Below, piece after piece: positions 21,583 to 33,988 of a stretch of 64,000 nucleotides of DNA. The notes below the pieces were generated by a model. It did no database searches. It saw only the letters and a list, made by a program, of their open reading frames with translations, and had not been told where the DNA came from. Each line of letters begins with the position of its first letter. The first letter of the stretch is position 1. Both the position numbers and the translations under genes were made by a program. The DNA is from Gnetum montanum (taxonomy: Eukaryota > Streptophyta > Gnetopsida > Gnetales > Gnetaceae): NCBI GenBank assembly GCA_015680685.1, contig MNCI01011880.1:135354-199353 (forward strand), written 5' to 3'.

Positions 21583-23054
21583 TGTACTGACCTAAATCAT
21601 TAGTGTAAGGTTGGAAGGGAAAACAAACACTGAAAGATCGTTGGACAAACATAGTTGACCCTGCCTTCACCCGAGGGCAAGCTGGAAAAGAAAATGAAGG
21701 CAAAGTGCCTTGGATGGTCTCCATGCAAATTAACCAAGGACTTCCTCAAGCGTAAACTACGGCTTGCATTGGAGTTATCATAACTAATGTTTTAAAATGT
21801 AAATAGTGATGTACAAAATGCAAACAGATCGTACACAGAACAGTATTGCAAACAAAACATAAACTGAATGTAAAATAGAGTAAACAATATAATGGTTGGC
21901 AAAATGAACTGTATTGTATTGCTTAGAAAGGATGTGCACTGGTCAAAGCGTAACTACATGTGTAGATGGCAAGTCAAGCATCAAGCCCCAGGGTGATGTG
22001 TTTCAAAAGTGCTTGGATGATAGGAGTCAAATGTGTTTGAGTGCCCAAGGATTGCTGGTATAATTTTCCTAAGTTGTCAACCTCCAAAATTGTCAATCCC
22101 GTTTATGTGAATTAACAAGGTATTTATAGGGTTTGGCCAAGTTCAGGCACAAAATTCATGAATGGAATCAATGGCTGAGGGATGAAAGGAAAATGGATCA
22201 AGTGACACGTGTCCAATGGACAACTATATGTGAGTTGGACACGCGTGGGCAAGCTACGTTTTTGACCAAGTGCATCGTATCTTACAACATGTGTTAACTT
22301 ACTCGAGCTGGCTTACACTCATGGGAGCACATACAATTTGGAGTGTAAGAGCCTAACAAGCTTACAAATAATGAAAATTTACAATGAAATGATAATGTAC
22401 AATAAGAGAAATTAACTCTGGCTCGCTTGAAAATTCTAGATCTCTGAATTGGCTACTACCGAGTGTCAATTTGAGTGGTTCTGTGGTTGTTTGAGGCATC
22501 TCTGCTTGATAAGAACTTCCAGCGTAAGTTGACATTGTCCTAGCATGCACATGCTGCACTCATGCTACACTCACGCTGCTAGCTTGACCTTAGCATGAGT
22601 GACTGTGTGAGTGTGAAAATGTGAATAGTTTGTCTCCAAATTTGAATTCTTGAATGCTGAAGCTTGGAGTGGTCATTGGTGGCCCTTGAGGATGACTTAC
22701 ACCTTGAAAATTAGATTATTCTGACTAGGGCTATTAGAGTCAGTCATGCTATACTCATGCTACCAGCATGACCTCAGCATGAGTGCCAGCATGAGTGAGA
22801 AAATTTTCACTTTTTGATGTGAAATTTGAATCCTGTACGTAGAAAGTTTGAACTAGGCACAATAGTGACCCTTGAGAATGCCTTGCACCCTCAAACTGAG
22901 CCACCTTTGACTTGATTCTGACATCGTTTGGAGTTGCTCATACTGAGGGCAAGGTAGCTTGACAGCATGAGTTCCATGTCTTAGTCAAATTTTGCCTCCC
23001 AAATGCTTGAAAGTGCTTGACTCAAAGTATTAGGCTGAAATTAGTGGTGTTTCA
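21583..23054 (-). repeat. Element C 3' LTR (1472 bp)
   Basis: Minus-strand ends TGAAACACC and GGTCAGTACA. It aligns with 38688-40561, roughly 90% alike by eye, but is about 400 bp shorter. The missing part lies between two copies of a repeated block (near 22570), as expected from unequal deletion inside the LTR's tandem units. Confidence 0.92.
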
Positions 23055-23070
23055 TTGGCCCCTCTTTGTT
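23055..23070 (-). promoter_or_regulatory. Element C polypurine tract
   Basis: Minus strand reads AACAAAGAGGGGCCAA directly before the LTR start TGAAAC. Element D has the related tract at 56339-56354 before the same LTR start. Confidence 0.85.
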
Positions 23071-24260
23071 GACATTTGGAGGAATCCACCTGAGAGGCAT
23101 CAACAAAGAAGTGCAAAACACCATAAACAACCAAGTACCAAGCATTATCTATCGACCCTTGGCTAGATGTCATCGCACAATTTTGAAAAGTACATGGGAT
23201 TGAGGGAATGTAGTTCAAGATGCAGGGAGGATTGGCTGTAACCTGGGGAAGTCAGGAGATGATCAAGGGTTATAATTGTTGTCAAAATTGTGGGAGAGGA
23301 ATGTTCTCATGTGAATGAGCTATATCTTTGGTCCTTATCAATAGCCAGTGTTTAGCAAACTCAGAGCCAGGACATAGGAGGTGCGTTCTTTGGAGAAACA
23401 AGACTTTTATAGAGTGTTTAAGGGGCCCGTTGTAAATAGCCAAAGCCACGCAATGATGTGCAACATGATCTCTTTAAGATACAAGTGTAACTATTTTCCA
23501 AGATAATTACCTTCTCGCCAGGGACTTGTATGAGAATAGCCAATAGTATTTAGTTTATGATGTTAAAGGGGTTATAAAAACCTTTTCTGTGCATTTTTCT
23601 CTTTGATCTTTTTGTTCCTTTTCTTTTTGTTTATTTCTTCTTTTCTTTTGTTTTTGTTTTCCTTTTGTTTTTTTCTTGTTTTCTTTTTGTTTTTTCTTGT
23701 TCTCTTTGGTCTTTTTGAAAGATCTTTCCTTTGGTGTTGTGCTCATGTTCGAGCACTTGCCTTTTGTATCATGTACTGTGTACTGTGTTTTGCATTGCAA
23801 CTGCTTAAAGAGTCACAGTGTGCAACAGTGTGTCAAGAGCTTTGAGGTGAGTAGGATATGATGTATCTAGGGGGTGTAATTGAATAGGATAAGGGGGCAT
23901 GATGGGGAAATAGGAAATGTATCAGGTGTTGGGAATGTACTTATGAATGGATTGATTAACCCAATTATGTGCATCAGGAAGGACATGATACCTTGTCGTC
24001 ACGATGAAGTGCATCTATGCACGAATGCCTCAGGCAAGTCATCCTGTAAACACAACTCCAAGAAGACAAGAAAAACATAAATGAATCTATTAACTAAGCA
24101 CTTTAAACAAGGATATGGAGCCACCATGTGCAATTAGTAGATAGAATCATGAACATCAGCTTCATCAGGGCCCATGAGACAAATTACACAGTAAATCTTT
24201 GTGGAACAGGTACAACCAATTGCAGAAACACATCTTTTCAATTTTTTCCTGGTCATCGAT
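23071..24260 (-). other. Element C 3' untranslated region
   Basis: No convincing gene. A T-rich low-complexity stretch at 23585-23710 gives a spurious Lys-rich frame on the minus strand. Element D has a similar T-rich stretch near 60490-60540, so it belongs to the element. Confidence 0.6.
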
Positions 24261-24264
24261 GATG

Positions 24265-24715
24265 TCGCAAGTTTATAGTCTAAGCAGACTATTTTGGATT
24301 AGTTTCAAGTCATAACCCTTTGGATGGCACTAGTTTAGTGTTGTAGCGGATGGTGCGTTGATAGTTTATAGTCGTAGTGGACTATGAAGAGGCAAACTAG
24401 TTTATAGTCTTAGTGGACTCTAGGTGCTAGTTTTATGTCATGGTGGATAAATGTGGCATTTTAGTGTCATACCAGATGGAGATCTATGGTGTCAGTTTAA
24501 TGTCATGACTCCAAGACATTTTTATGGTATTAGTTTTAAGTCATGATGCTAGAAAATTTCTGTGGTATCAATTTTAAGTCATGATGCCAGGAATGCTCTA
24601 TGATATCAGTTTTAAGTCATGATGTCAGGACTATTTTGTGGTATTAGTTTTAAGTCATGAGCCAGGACTATTCTGTGGTATCAATTTTAAGTCATGATGC
24701 CAGGACTATTAAGTA
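24265..24715. repeat. Hairpin-repeat array 1 (element C, after integrase)
   Basis: Tandem units of about 30-45 bp with a common AGTTTA..AGTC core. Clear hairpins: AGTC/GACT at 24277-24290, 24370-24383 and 24406-24419, each with a 6-nt spacer and flanking T/A that extends the stem. Later units (24500-24715) are more uniform, with the motif TTTTAAGTCATGA and CAGGACTAT, where the stem is less regular. Confidence 0.8.
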
Positions 24716-24744
24716 CCTCAGGTTCATTAAACATAGTATTGTTT

Positions 24745-25860
24745 CAGGTACAAGTGATTTGTAGGATTGGCAAACTCATTCTCATCCATGTCAACAAGTT
24801 TGAATGCTCTGTTATTGTACACCTTGGTAACTAAGTAGGGCCCTTCCCAATTATCTGAGAACTTATCTAGGTGTTCATGGATGGTCTTAAGAACTACATC
24901 TCCTTCCTTAATCGGGCGTTTATGGAGATCGTGTTTGTGCCATTACTGTTGTTGTTTTTGGTACCACTCAATTTGATCAAGCATTTGCACATGTCCTTCT
25001 TCCACCGAGTCAAGGTCATTAATGTGCAATTCATTATTTTGAATTTCATCGAGGAGGCCCGAGAGAGCTATCCGAAATGAGGGAACCTGTAACTCTAAAG
25101 GTAAAACAGCTTTAGATCCGTATATAAGACTATATGGAGTTCTACCTGTAGATGTTTGATGTGTCATTCTGTATGCCCATAATGCATAGAATAATTGTTC
25201 ATGCCATCATTTCTTGCTCTGATTTAGCATCTTTTTGAGCACCATGATGAAAATTTTGTTTGTAGCTTCCACTTGACCATTGCTCTGTCGGTAGTAAGGT
25301 GATGAAAATGCATGTTTAATACCCAGGATTTCATAGAAGCTTTTAGTATCTGCACTGCTGAACTGTGGGCCATTGTCAGTAATGATGGTCATCGAAATAC
25401 CAAAATGAGTCATGATATTTTCTATTATGAAAGTGCAAACGTGTTTTGAAGTGGTCTTCCTAAGGGGAATAGCTTCTACCCATTTTGTGAAGTATTCAGT
25501 TGCAGTGATAATAAAGCTATGTCCTGCAAAGGATGATGGCATTATCGGTCCAATTAAGTCTAATCCCCATTTTTGGAATGGCCATGTGATTTGTGTTGTG
25601 TGCAATTCATTAGGTGGCACGTGTATTAGATTACCATGCTTTTGGCAAATTTCACATGTTCTGACCTTAGAGATGCAATCATACTCCCTGTGTGGCTAGT
25701 AGTAGCCTAAGCACCTAATCTTTGTTGCCATCACTTTGGGTGCTATGTGCCCTCCACAAAGTCCTTTGTGGACTTGTTCTACAATTTTTTGACTATCAAT
25801 GCTACTAACACACATCAACAAAATGCCTTCATAGGATTTGTGACACAAGGTGTCTCCTAT
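24745..25860 (-). pseudogene. pol: Element C integrase
   Basis: Zinc-binding end with CEICQKHG near 25660-25635. The core has WGLDLIGP (about 25575-25552), an EYFTKWVEAIPL segment, ITDNGPQFSS (about 25386-25357) and SNGQVEATNK (about 25283-25254), so the Asp, Asp, Glu triad is intact. 25620-25207 is open for 137 codons. After a stop, 25167-24943 continues with TGRTPYSLIYG, and the C-terminal domain with WEGPYLVTKVY (about 24855-24820) ends near 24745. No chromodomain is seen. Integrase inserts the cDNA; the frame is broken by at least two stops. Confidence 0.88.
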
Positions 25861-26480
25861 TAATGCATATTGCCGAGAGCATTTTCACACTGTGTCCTTT
25901 TGGGTGTTTGTCAAATGTTGTGGAGGTTCACCTCGTAGAAGGTACTCTTTTATGTCATCGTACCATTCTATTGCATGTTTTGTGCTAACGAATGCTATAG
26001 GCATTTCATCAAGAGTGTTAATTATGGGTTCGACACAACTTGTTATAGAGCTAGGCAACGCATGGAACATTTCAGGTGTCATGTTTAAGGCTAGTGTAGC
26101 AAGTGCATCAGCAATGGTGTTTTCGCTTCTAGGGACATGTTGTATATCCGTTTCTACTAATTACCTTAGCAGATGTTTGGTCAAATCACAAGATGGTTGC
26201 AAATGGAGAGCTTTACATGCGTAAGCCTCAGTAACTTGATTAATGACTAGCTATGAATCACCTCAAACTACAAGATGTGTGATTTCTAAAGTCAATGCTA
26301 CTTGAAGACCTCTAAGAAGACCTTCATATTCTACCATCTTATTGGTAGAAGGAAGGGTCAATCGGTAGGCAAAGGATTGGATTTCTCTAGAGGGGTATGT
26401 TAAAATGGCTGCAGCACTTCCTCCTTGGGAGTTTGAAGCTCCATCAAAATAGAGGATTTCCTCGTAGTTGTCAGGTACGG
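25861..26480 (-). pseudogene. pol: Element C second (archaeal-like) RNase H and linker
   Basis: Extra RNase H that marks Tat elements. YFDGASNSQGGSAAAIL at about 26457-26407 gives the first Asp, FAYRL..PSTNKMVEYEGLLRGLQ the Glu (about 26365-26300), and GDS.LVINQV (about 26255-26228) the second Asp, then a NTIADALATLA motif (about 26127-26095). A linker encoded at 26082-25885 leads into integrase. Stops occur at Arg or Gln positions. Confidence 0.85.
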
Positions 26481-26900
26481 TGTCTATACTGTTAACATTC
26501 TCATCGAGGAACTCAGGGTTAACTATTGCCTGATCACGTGTTGGTGAGATAGCTAATTGTGTGACTATTGCTTGACCTTTTGTGGAAGATTGGGTAACAT
26601 AGTGTAGATCAAACTCTGCGATCATTGCTTTCCACCTAGCTATCCTACTCAACTCATAGATGTTTTTAGTGATGGCATGGAGTACATTATCCTTGCAAAT
26701 GATGTAAACTTGATTACGGAAGAGATAATGCCACCATTTATTCAAGGCGAAAATGAGGGCAAGGCATGATTTATCCATGGCATTGTATCATTGTTCATAG
26801 GCAATCAAAGTGTGGCTTAGGTAATACACAGGGATCTTGGCTCCATCTTTACGTTTTTGACAAAGCATTGATGCAATCGAAGCATCAGAAGTTGCAAGGT
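26480..26900 (-). pseudogene. pol: Element C first RNase H
   Basis: Pol RNase H following RT. DKSCLALIFALNKWWHYL at about 26775-26720 (family E..ALA.V.A...LRHY), VYIICKDN (about 26705-26682; usually TDH or TDN, Asp partly lost), then LSRIARWKAMIAEFDLHYV (about 26655-26600). The frame continues into the second RNase H without a stop (26778-26263, 171 codons). The Q-rich start near 26790 is degenerate. Confidence 0.82.
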
Positions 26901-28211
26901 AGACATAAAAGGGTTTATCACCTTGCAGGGGATAGATGGTCAACAGTTGAGTTAGATCCTACTTTATATTCTCGAATGCTTCTTGACATTGTTGATTCCA
27001 TTGGAAATGCACATTTTTTCATAATAGGTGCTGCATAGGTCTCAACTTATCTGTCAACCTCTCGATAGTGTCTTATGAGCTACAGTCTACCTTGGAGGCC
27101 ATGTAGTTTTGTAAGGTTCTTTCATGATTGCATGTTAGTTATTACCTTAACCGTATCAGGGTCTACCTGTATTCCTATTTTAGAGACTACAAAACCAAGC
27201 ATCTTGCCCATTTTGACACCAAAGACACACTTCTTTGGATTGAGTCTAAGGTCATATTTGAGACAATGTTTAAGCACTAGGTCTAGATCTTTTGAATATT
27301 TTTCAGTTTTTTTAGATTTAACCATGATATTTTCGATATAATCATTGAGAAAATTGAGCATGTAATCACTAAATATATATGTCATTACTTGTTGATATGT
27401 AGCTCCTGCATTTTTAAGGCCAAATGGCACCATAGTATAACAGAATGTACCCCAAGGTGTCATAAAAGTTGTTCTGAGTTGATGTTTCAAATTGATTCTT
27501 ATTTGGTTGTATCCTAAAAATCCATCCATAAAGGATAATAGTGCATGCCTAGTAGTTGTGTCAATAAGCTAATCAATGTTGGGTAGCGGGAAGTCATCCT
27601 TTATAGTGGCTATGTTAAGATCACGGAATTTAATGCATATGTGTATACTACCATTCTTCTTAGGGACTACAAAAATGTTTGATACCCAATCAGAATAATC
27701 AATGGCCCAAATGAAATTGACTTGGTAGAGCTTTGTGATTTCAGCACAAACTATCAAAGCCACCTCAAGTCTAACCTTATGTGCTTTTTTTTTTACCAGT
27801 TTAATTTTTTCATCAAGAATGATGTTGTGTTGGACAATTTGGGGATCTAATCCTGGCATGTTAGTATATGACCATGCAAATGTTTTTATGTTATCTTTCA
27901 GTACTTGAGTAATGTCATCGACAAGTTGTGAGTCCAGTAGGGTGCTTAATTTCAATGTTCTGGCTTCATCATTAGATGTGGTAATGGGGACTTCAACAAG
28001 GGAATCTTCAGTAATATTATCAACTTCTAGATCCAAAGTCTTGGTTACATTTTTAGGCCAGTTTGACATTTCTTAAGTGGAGGCTATTAAATTAGTATAG
28101 GTGGATGGGTCTAGATCCAAGGATTCTAGGTTGATTACTCCTTTTACCTTCCCGTATGGTCCACTGAGAGACAATGTTGAAAAGATATTCTTGGTGGCCA
28201 TGTGCTTGTTC
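26900..28211 (-). pseudogene. pol: Element C reverse transcriptase
   Basis: Starts at the predicted splice acceptor (28211). KTFAWSYTNMPGLDPQIV at about 27880-27830 is typical of Tat RT, followed by VSNIFVVPKKNGSIHICI and DLNIATIKDDFPLPNID (to 27569). A stop is followed by 27529-27122 open: MDGFLGYNQIRI, WGTFCYTMVPFGLKNAGATYQ, then FLNDYIENIMVKSK where YVDD is expected, so both catalytic Asp residues are lost (Glu, Asn). KCVFGV.MGKMLGFVVS marks the thumb. It converts element RNA to DNA; this copy cannot. Confidence 0.9.
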
Positions 28212-28315
28212 CTGCCAATTTAAACTAGGAGCGAAGTAAGAGACACCCCCTTGATAAAGAGTTACTAAATGTAAACTATGTACTGACAAAATTTGGAGAC
28301 GTAGTGGTAGTCATG

Positions 28316-28370
28316 ACAGTTTAAGGCCATACCGGGCCATATGGCAGTTTTAGGCTATACCGAGCCAATA
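28316..28370. repeat. Hairpin-repeat array 2 (element C intron, RT side)
   Basis: Two adjacent units. GGCC (28325-28328) pairs with GGCC (28335-28338); GGCT (28353-28356) pairs with AGCC (28363-28366). Both have the spacer ATACCG and the same CAGTTTWA lead-in. Confidence 0.8.
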
Positions 28371-28689
28371 ATATTCATGTTGACTTGTCATGAGTGCACA
28401 AAGCATTTTGTATTTTTGAAATTTTTTGTGAATGATAAGTTTATGAGACTTTAAAATTTTATGAATTTTTGAAATGTTTGTATATGTATGTATATATGTT
28501 TTTTTTATTTTAACTTTTCATCCCTTCCTTTGCATAATAATAATATTTTTGGCCTCATCCCCAGAGGCTGAAATAATGAGGAATATTAGGCCAATATAAA
28601 ATAAAGATGACATGAATGAAAACAAAATTTAGACATGGTAAATTTAAATAAATAAAATGAATGTTTTTGGTTTAAAAGAGGGTTTTGAA

Positions 28690-29920
28690 GTAAAGGAAGG
28701 GGGTTTTGTGCTAGCATGAGTTCTTGGACTACAGCGTGAGCTAGGAGTACGGCGTGAGTGCAGCATCAACGTGAGCAAGGCAACCATGAAGGATAAGGGC
28801 AAAGGAAAGGCAAGCTGAGACAAAGGGAAGAGGAAGGCAGATCTAGCATTTGTGGAGGAGAGTGAAGAGCTTCTCCAGTGTCTCCCCCAAGCCAAGATTC
28901 CAATGTGGGATGGGGCCCTGCATAGGTAGATTTGTTTCTCTTGCCTTTCTCTAGCATTTGTGGATAGCGTTACTTATAATAGAATTTTATGGTTACAATT
29001 TTGGGGTTGTTTCGTGGTTTCATTTATTTTGGATTTGTAGCTCGCTATGGCGTTAGCATGAGTGCCTAGGGCATGTGTGCAAGGTGTTAGTGCCAGTTTG
29101 GGGCAAGCATGTCACAAGTGCCAGGAATGTCCAGGACAACGTGAGCTTTTGGGGCTTCCTAAAGCATGGGTTTTTGGGACTTCCTACAGCGTGGGTTTTT
29201 GAGACTTCCTGCAGTGTGGATTTTTGGCTTTCTTGGGTGTCCTGGGCTATAGGGTTTTTGGGCTTTCTTAGGCATCCTAGGCCGTAGGGGTTTTAGACTT
29301 TCTTGGGGCTTGAATGCTAGGTTTCCTAGTAGTGTGAGTGCCAAGAGAAGGGAAAGCCAGCGTGAGTACAGGGGAAGCATGAGCTGCATTATTCAGCAGG
29401 TTCTCAGCATCAATTATTTTTCTTTTCATGTGTAGCATGACCACCAGCATCTTGGGCAACATGAGCACAAGGGTTCCAAGGCAGCATGAGCTACAGAGTT
29501 CCTAGTCTAGAATGTGGGTTGCTGGGAACAGGCCCCAATGTGAGCTGTTGGGAATAGACCCCAACGTGAGTATAGGCCTAAAAGTTCAGCATGAGTTGGG
29601 CAATGAAGGCCAGCATGAGTGAGGGGAAGGCCAGTGTGAGTTGGGCCACGAAGGCCAGCATGAGTGAGGGGAAGGCCAGTGTGAGTTGGGCCACAAAGGC
29701 CAGTGTGAGTGAGGGGAAGGCCAGTGTGACTTAGGCCATGAAGGCCAGCATGAGTTGTCCCAGTGTGAGCCCTCCAACGTGAGTTTTCCCAGCATAAGCC
29801 CTCCCAGCATGAGTCATTTGGTAATGGGCCAAAACGTGAGTTTGCTAGGAAAGGCCCCAGTGTGAGTTGATACTAGAGCAATTTTTGCGTGAGCTGCCAA
29901 GGATGCCCAGCATGAGCTAC
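28690..29920 (+). repeat. Minisatellite cluster with GCATGAGT/GCGTGAGT motif
   Basis: Several tandem families. About 28-bp units with TACAGCGTGGGTTTTTGG at 29150-29225. About 40-bp units with GGCTATAGGGTTTTTGG at 29225-29305. A GGCCAGTGTGAGT / GGCCAGCATGAGT array with about 37-bp units at 29590-29760, then scattered GCATGAG words to 29920. The same heptamer CATGAGT is abundant in the element C LTR and leader. No coding frame here is supported. Confidence 0.8.
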
Positions 29921-30213
29921 AGAATGTGAAGATGTGCATTGTTTGCTAGGATGCCCATTACTTGCTAGTTTCATGTTTATACCATTTATTTTTTTTCCCA
30001 AGATGGATGATTTAAACCTTGCTTCAATGAGTGTTTATGTTCTATACTTTTGTGTGGATTTATTGTGAAATGGATTTCAATGTACCCCCATGAGCATTAG
30101 ATACACTAAATAGATATTGGTGTCCTTGTCTCATGGGGTGAAGTGGTGCATTTAAAGTATTTTTTATGTGTGTTTTTGGTTTATGTGATTTTGCCCTATT
30201 ATTAGCACTTAGA

Positions 30214-33200
30214 TTCTTCACTTACCTAATGTTTTGACTATATGCAAGGGACCTGAATCTTCTCTTCTCGTCGTTGAGCTTGTTGGCATACTTGCTTGGT
30301 TTGGCCCCTTTAGACTAGACACATCTCCCTATGACATGTGCATCGAGCCCCATGTGATATGGTTCTGCCATAGTGTTAGTTCGTTTTTGTCATTCATCCT
30401 GCAAAATTTTAGTGTGGTCATATGGTCTCACTTGAGTGAATAGTTGTTTCGTGATATCATCGAGATAGCGTTGCCCAGGTCTACATAAGGCATGCTTGCC
30501 TTTATTACTGACATCAATGAGGGGCTTTATAAGGTTGAGGGAGGCCCTGCTAAAGGTCCTAGATCTACTTGTTCCTTGACTCATGTGTGGGAGCTACCTA
30601 CTTGTGTTCATTACAATACCAGAAACACACTTTTCTTAGCCTTTTGTGTGTACACTTTATTCCAGAACCCACCTGGGACAGTATATAGAGTGGACAGGTG
30701 TGCTTCTTTATGCCTTACTTTAATTTGTGATTCCTTTTTAAATTTTATGTCATCATCTAAATGTAAATGTTGTTTTCCTATGTAGGCCCTGCTTTGATGA
30801 AAATGGGATGTGTGATGATGATGGTGGGCTTGCCTTAGCGCATACAACACTAGAGACATTCATGGTGGGCCCCACTCTTCATGTTGCAGTACTGGACCAA
30901 ACAAATGTGGCTATTGTTGACTACCATAGTTAGTTTTCAAGAGCCTTTGAGTGCTACCAAGTTCGTGGTTGGTTACATGAGGATTGGTCTTCTAATGGGC
31001 TAATTTTTCCTCAAAGAATTGATCCTGCACCTATCCCACCTACACCATTTATTGATGGTAAATGACCACACTCTAGACTCCATTTTCTTTTTTTAACTCT
31101 TCACTCTATGTTTTCTTTTTACAGCAGGCATCCCCTCCAAAGAAGTTACTATTATACTAGGGTGCACTAAGGCCATCCTTTTTATGAAATTTGGGAAGGT
31201 AGAGCAGTCACAACAATGGTTGCAGAAGAAAGCTTCTGAGTTGATCATCAATTGCCTTACCCAGGTGGGTCTGATGGACTTGTTTACAGCTTTGACTCCT
31301 AGTATTCTGGTTACTGAGATGGTTACTATTGTTGATTCTTTCAATGATGATGCTTCCCATTTTAGCATGTGAGTTCAAGGAGTCAAGGTATCTTTCTACC
31401 TGACCTCTGAATTCCTTTCTGATCTTTTTAATGTACCCATGGATGGTGCCAGGGTGACTATAGATAAAGCAACTAAAGAGGGCCAGGTCATAAGAGAGCT
31501 TGAGTAGTGGTTAGGTGTGTCTCAGGGTCCTAAGGGCTTTGCCATGCGAGATTATACTCGATCAATGGAGATGAACTTCCTATATCCTCTCTTCCGGGCA
31601 CAGGCATTTCCCAAATCTCTTTTTCAAGGAAGAAACCTTGGGATTGAGTTTGCATGTGTCATGCATGCAATTTTAGAGACAAGCATGTGCTACAACTGGG
31701 CATAGTTTCTTGTATCTGGTTTTTGTGGGGAGATCATCAAGTTATGTTCAAACATCCATGCTATATCCCATTTTACATTTGCTTTTTTCGTGGGGTACCT
31801 ACGTAGGTTTGCTAAGTTCCTAGTAGTTCATGATGATAACTGCTATATTTTGAGGGATCATTCACAACTTTCTCACCCTTGGATTCGCTATTTGTTTAAC
31901 ACCACTAGATCCCAGGATCCACTGGAAGACATTGAGGAATTAGTATTAATTACTAGTGAAGGTGCGGCCAGTCGTTCTCATCATTCCCATGATAGCTTGG
32001 GATTGGAACCACCTAGGCTACGTATGTCTGTTAAAAGGGTTGAATGTTTGATTGGTGAGACTATTGGGAAATCCAAGATAAAGGTGAAGAGGAATGAATG
32101 CCCAAGGGAGCCTGCTCCAGATGTGATACCACCAAGAGCAAAGAAGATTCAGTTTGTACTGCCAATGGAGGGTAAGTAGTTTATTTTACTATTATACATT
32201 CATTATTATTATTATTTTGGCTGTTTGTTGTTTTTGGCCTATACATTATATATACTATGTTATACTTACTCTACGATTCTGGAATTATCATAGGATAGTC
32301 CTGAGAGAGAGAGAGAGAGGCTTTGGCCCCGATGGTTGATCCTAAAGTAGTTGTCACAGGGCCAGAGGAAGAGACAAAGGAAAGAGAAGAAACGATCAAA
32401 GAACCTCCTACCTCACAAGAGGAAGATGTAACAAACATCATGGGGATGACGCTTGCGGTGGCCTTGGATGCACTTAAGCACTCCAGTGATGAAAAAGGTT
32501 TCTTCGATGGCTTCTTTGATGGATCTTTTCAGCTTGGCGATATGCCCAAGCTAAATAGCAAAGGGCTTTTTGGTATGTTCCTCTTAGCCCAATCCATGTT
32601 TTTGTACCCTTTAATTTTCATGTGTTGTTCTTGATTATCTTGATTATCCTTAGCATTAGAGGGTAGATGCTAAGATTTCTAAGGCACATACATCTCGGGC
32701 ATAGGTGTCGAGAACATAGGTTACAATCGAAGTGACCTCCCCTACTTGTTCCACACCAATCGACCAGCTAAGACCATTGCCTAAGATGCCTAGTAAAATA
32801 GACTTTGTTAAAGGCATTGTTCATGATGTGGTCACTCGCCTACATGCAGCTCATTCAGAACTAGGTATGTGTGTATTATGTATTATGCTAAGTATATGGG
32901 TTTATTGTATTTCTTTGTGTTCGTTGTTGATTATAGTTTATTCATATATGCGGTACTTATACCTACAGGTGCCAAGCTCTAGTGGGATCCTTCTGAAGCT
33001 ACTCACACTGATGCTCTCCCTGACTTGCCAAGGAATATTGAGCAAATCCTTAGAAATTTGTACGATGCAGTTTCCGGTTGTGTTGTATAGAACGCCAAGT
33101 CACTTTGGACTTGTAAGCGTTCATTTGAGTATCTATGGGACGAGGTCCACTCATTGAAGGAAGCACTGGTGAAGGAGAGAGAGGAGAAGAGGGATCTCCA

Positions 33201-33988
33201 ATCCCATTACGATCTTGCTGCTACTAGAATGTCTGGTGATAGCACCTGGCGTACATCTGAAATCACCTATGCACATTACTAGATGATTTTGAACAGCAAA
33301 GTGTAGGTGACACGAGACTTAGCAGAACAAAGAGCACAAATGGATTTGCTAAGCAGGAAATGTCATGATTGGAAGTCCTTTACTGCTAAAGTACGAAAAT
33401 GGGGCCAAGACCAAAAGGACCACAAGCATCAATATAAGAAATGGTTAAAGGAGAAGTTAGTTGAACATCACCAGATGGAGATGTTCATCGATGGGTTAGG
33501 TTTGTGGCCTGCTTATGACAGGTTCACTAAGTGCACCAAGGTGGAGAGATCTCCTAAGAGAATCATTACTACTACCTCGATGGAGGCTTTGGCAAGCATG
33601 TTCTCTCTTGAGCATCCTACCTGGACTTCAGTGGACAAGGGTAAAACTTTGGCTAGCATTGATCTTGGCCTGAAGGAAGATTGGGAAAATGTGCCTGAGG
33701 AGGAAATTCTATGGCATTTGGAGGCCAACTTAGAGCCCTCCTCACTTGTGAGTGTTTTATTGTGGCATTTATTTTTGTATGATTTTATTATTTTCATTGT
33801 TAATGTTACTGTTTTTCTTAATTTTGCATTTATGATTTGCTTTACTACTCTTATCTATTATTTTTTTTTGTTTTCTATTTTCTTCCCTATTATAGGGACA
33901 TGTTAATGATGGAGTTGGCTCCAGTGGAGTGAGAACAAATGATGAAGAGGATCTTGGGGACCAGCCCCCTCCCGAAGATTATTGTTAA
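30214..33988 (+). pseudogene. Opposite-strand multi-exon gene inside the element C intron
   Basis: At least seven exons on the plus strand. Exon to 30697, intron 30698-30785 (GT-AG). Exon 30786-31057, intron 31058-31124. Exon 31125-32171 (349 codons, only three stops: 31370, 31505, 31703), intron 32172-32293. Exon to 32572, intron to about 32653. Exon ending 32864, intron 32865-32968. Exon 32969-33747, intron 33748-33895. Last exon 33896-33988 with TAA. Phase is kept across the first two and the last introns; a shift or missed boundary lies near 32654-32732. The product is largely alpha-helical and charged, with a Lys/Glu-rich coiled-coil-like C-terminal third (33140-33420). I recognise no family. 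Antisense genes are known in some Tat elements (for example Grande), but not to my knowledge inside the protease/RT intron. Confidence 0.6.

Noticed and set aside
23555-23845. Lys-rich frame on the minus strand and Phe/Leu-rich frames on the plus strand
   Set aside because: Both are translations of a T-rich low-complexity tract in element C's 3' region. No domain.
28644-28957. Two overlapping minus-strand frames with hydrophobic N-termini
   Set aside because: Repeat-rich intron sequence. No motif and no support from other copies.
29560-29920. Short regular repeats resembling a CRISPR array
   Set aside because: Units are contiguous and diverged with no unique spacers of fixed length, in a plant genome with no cas genes.
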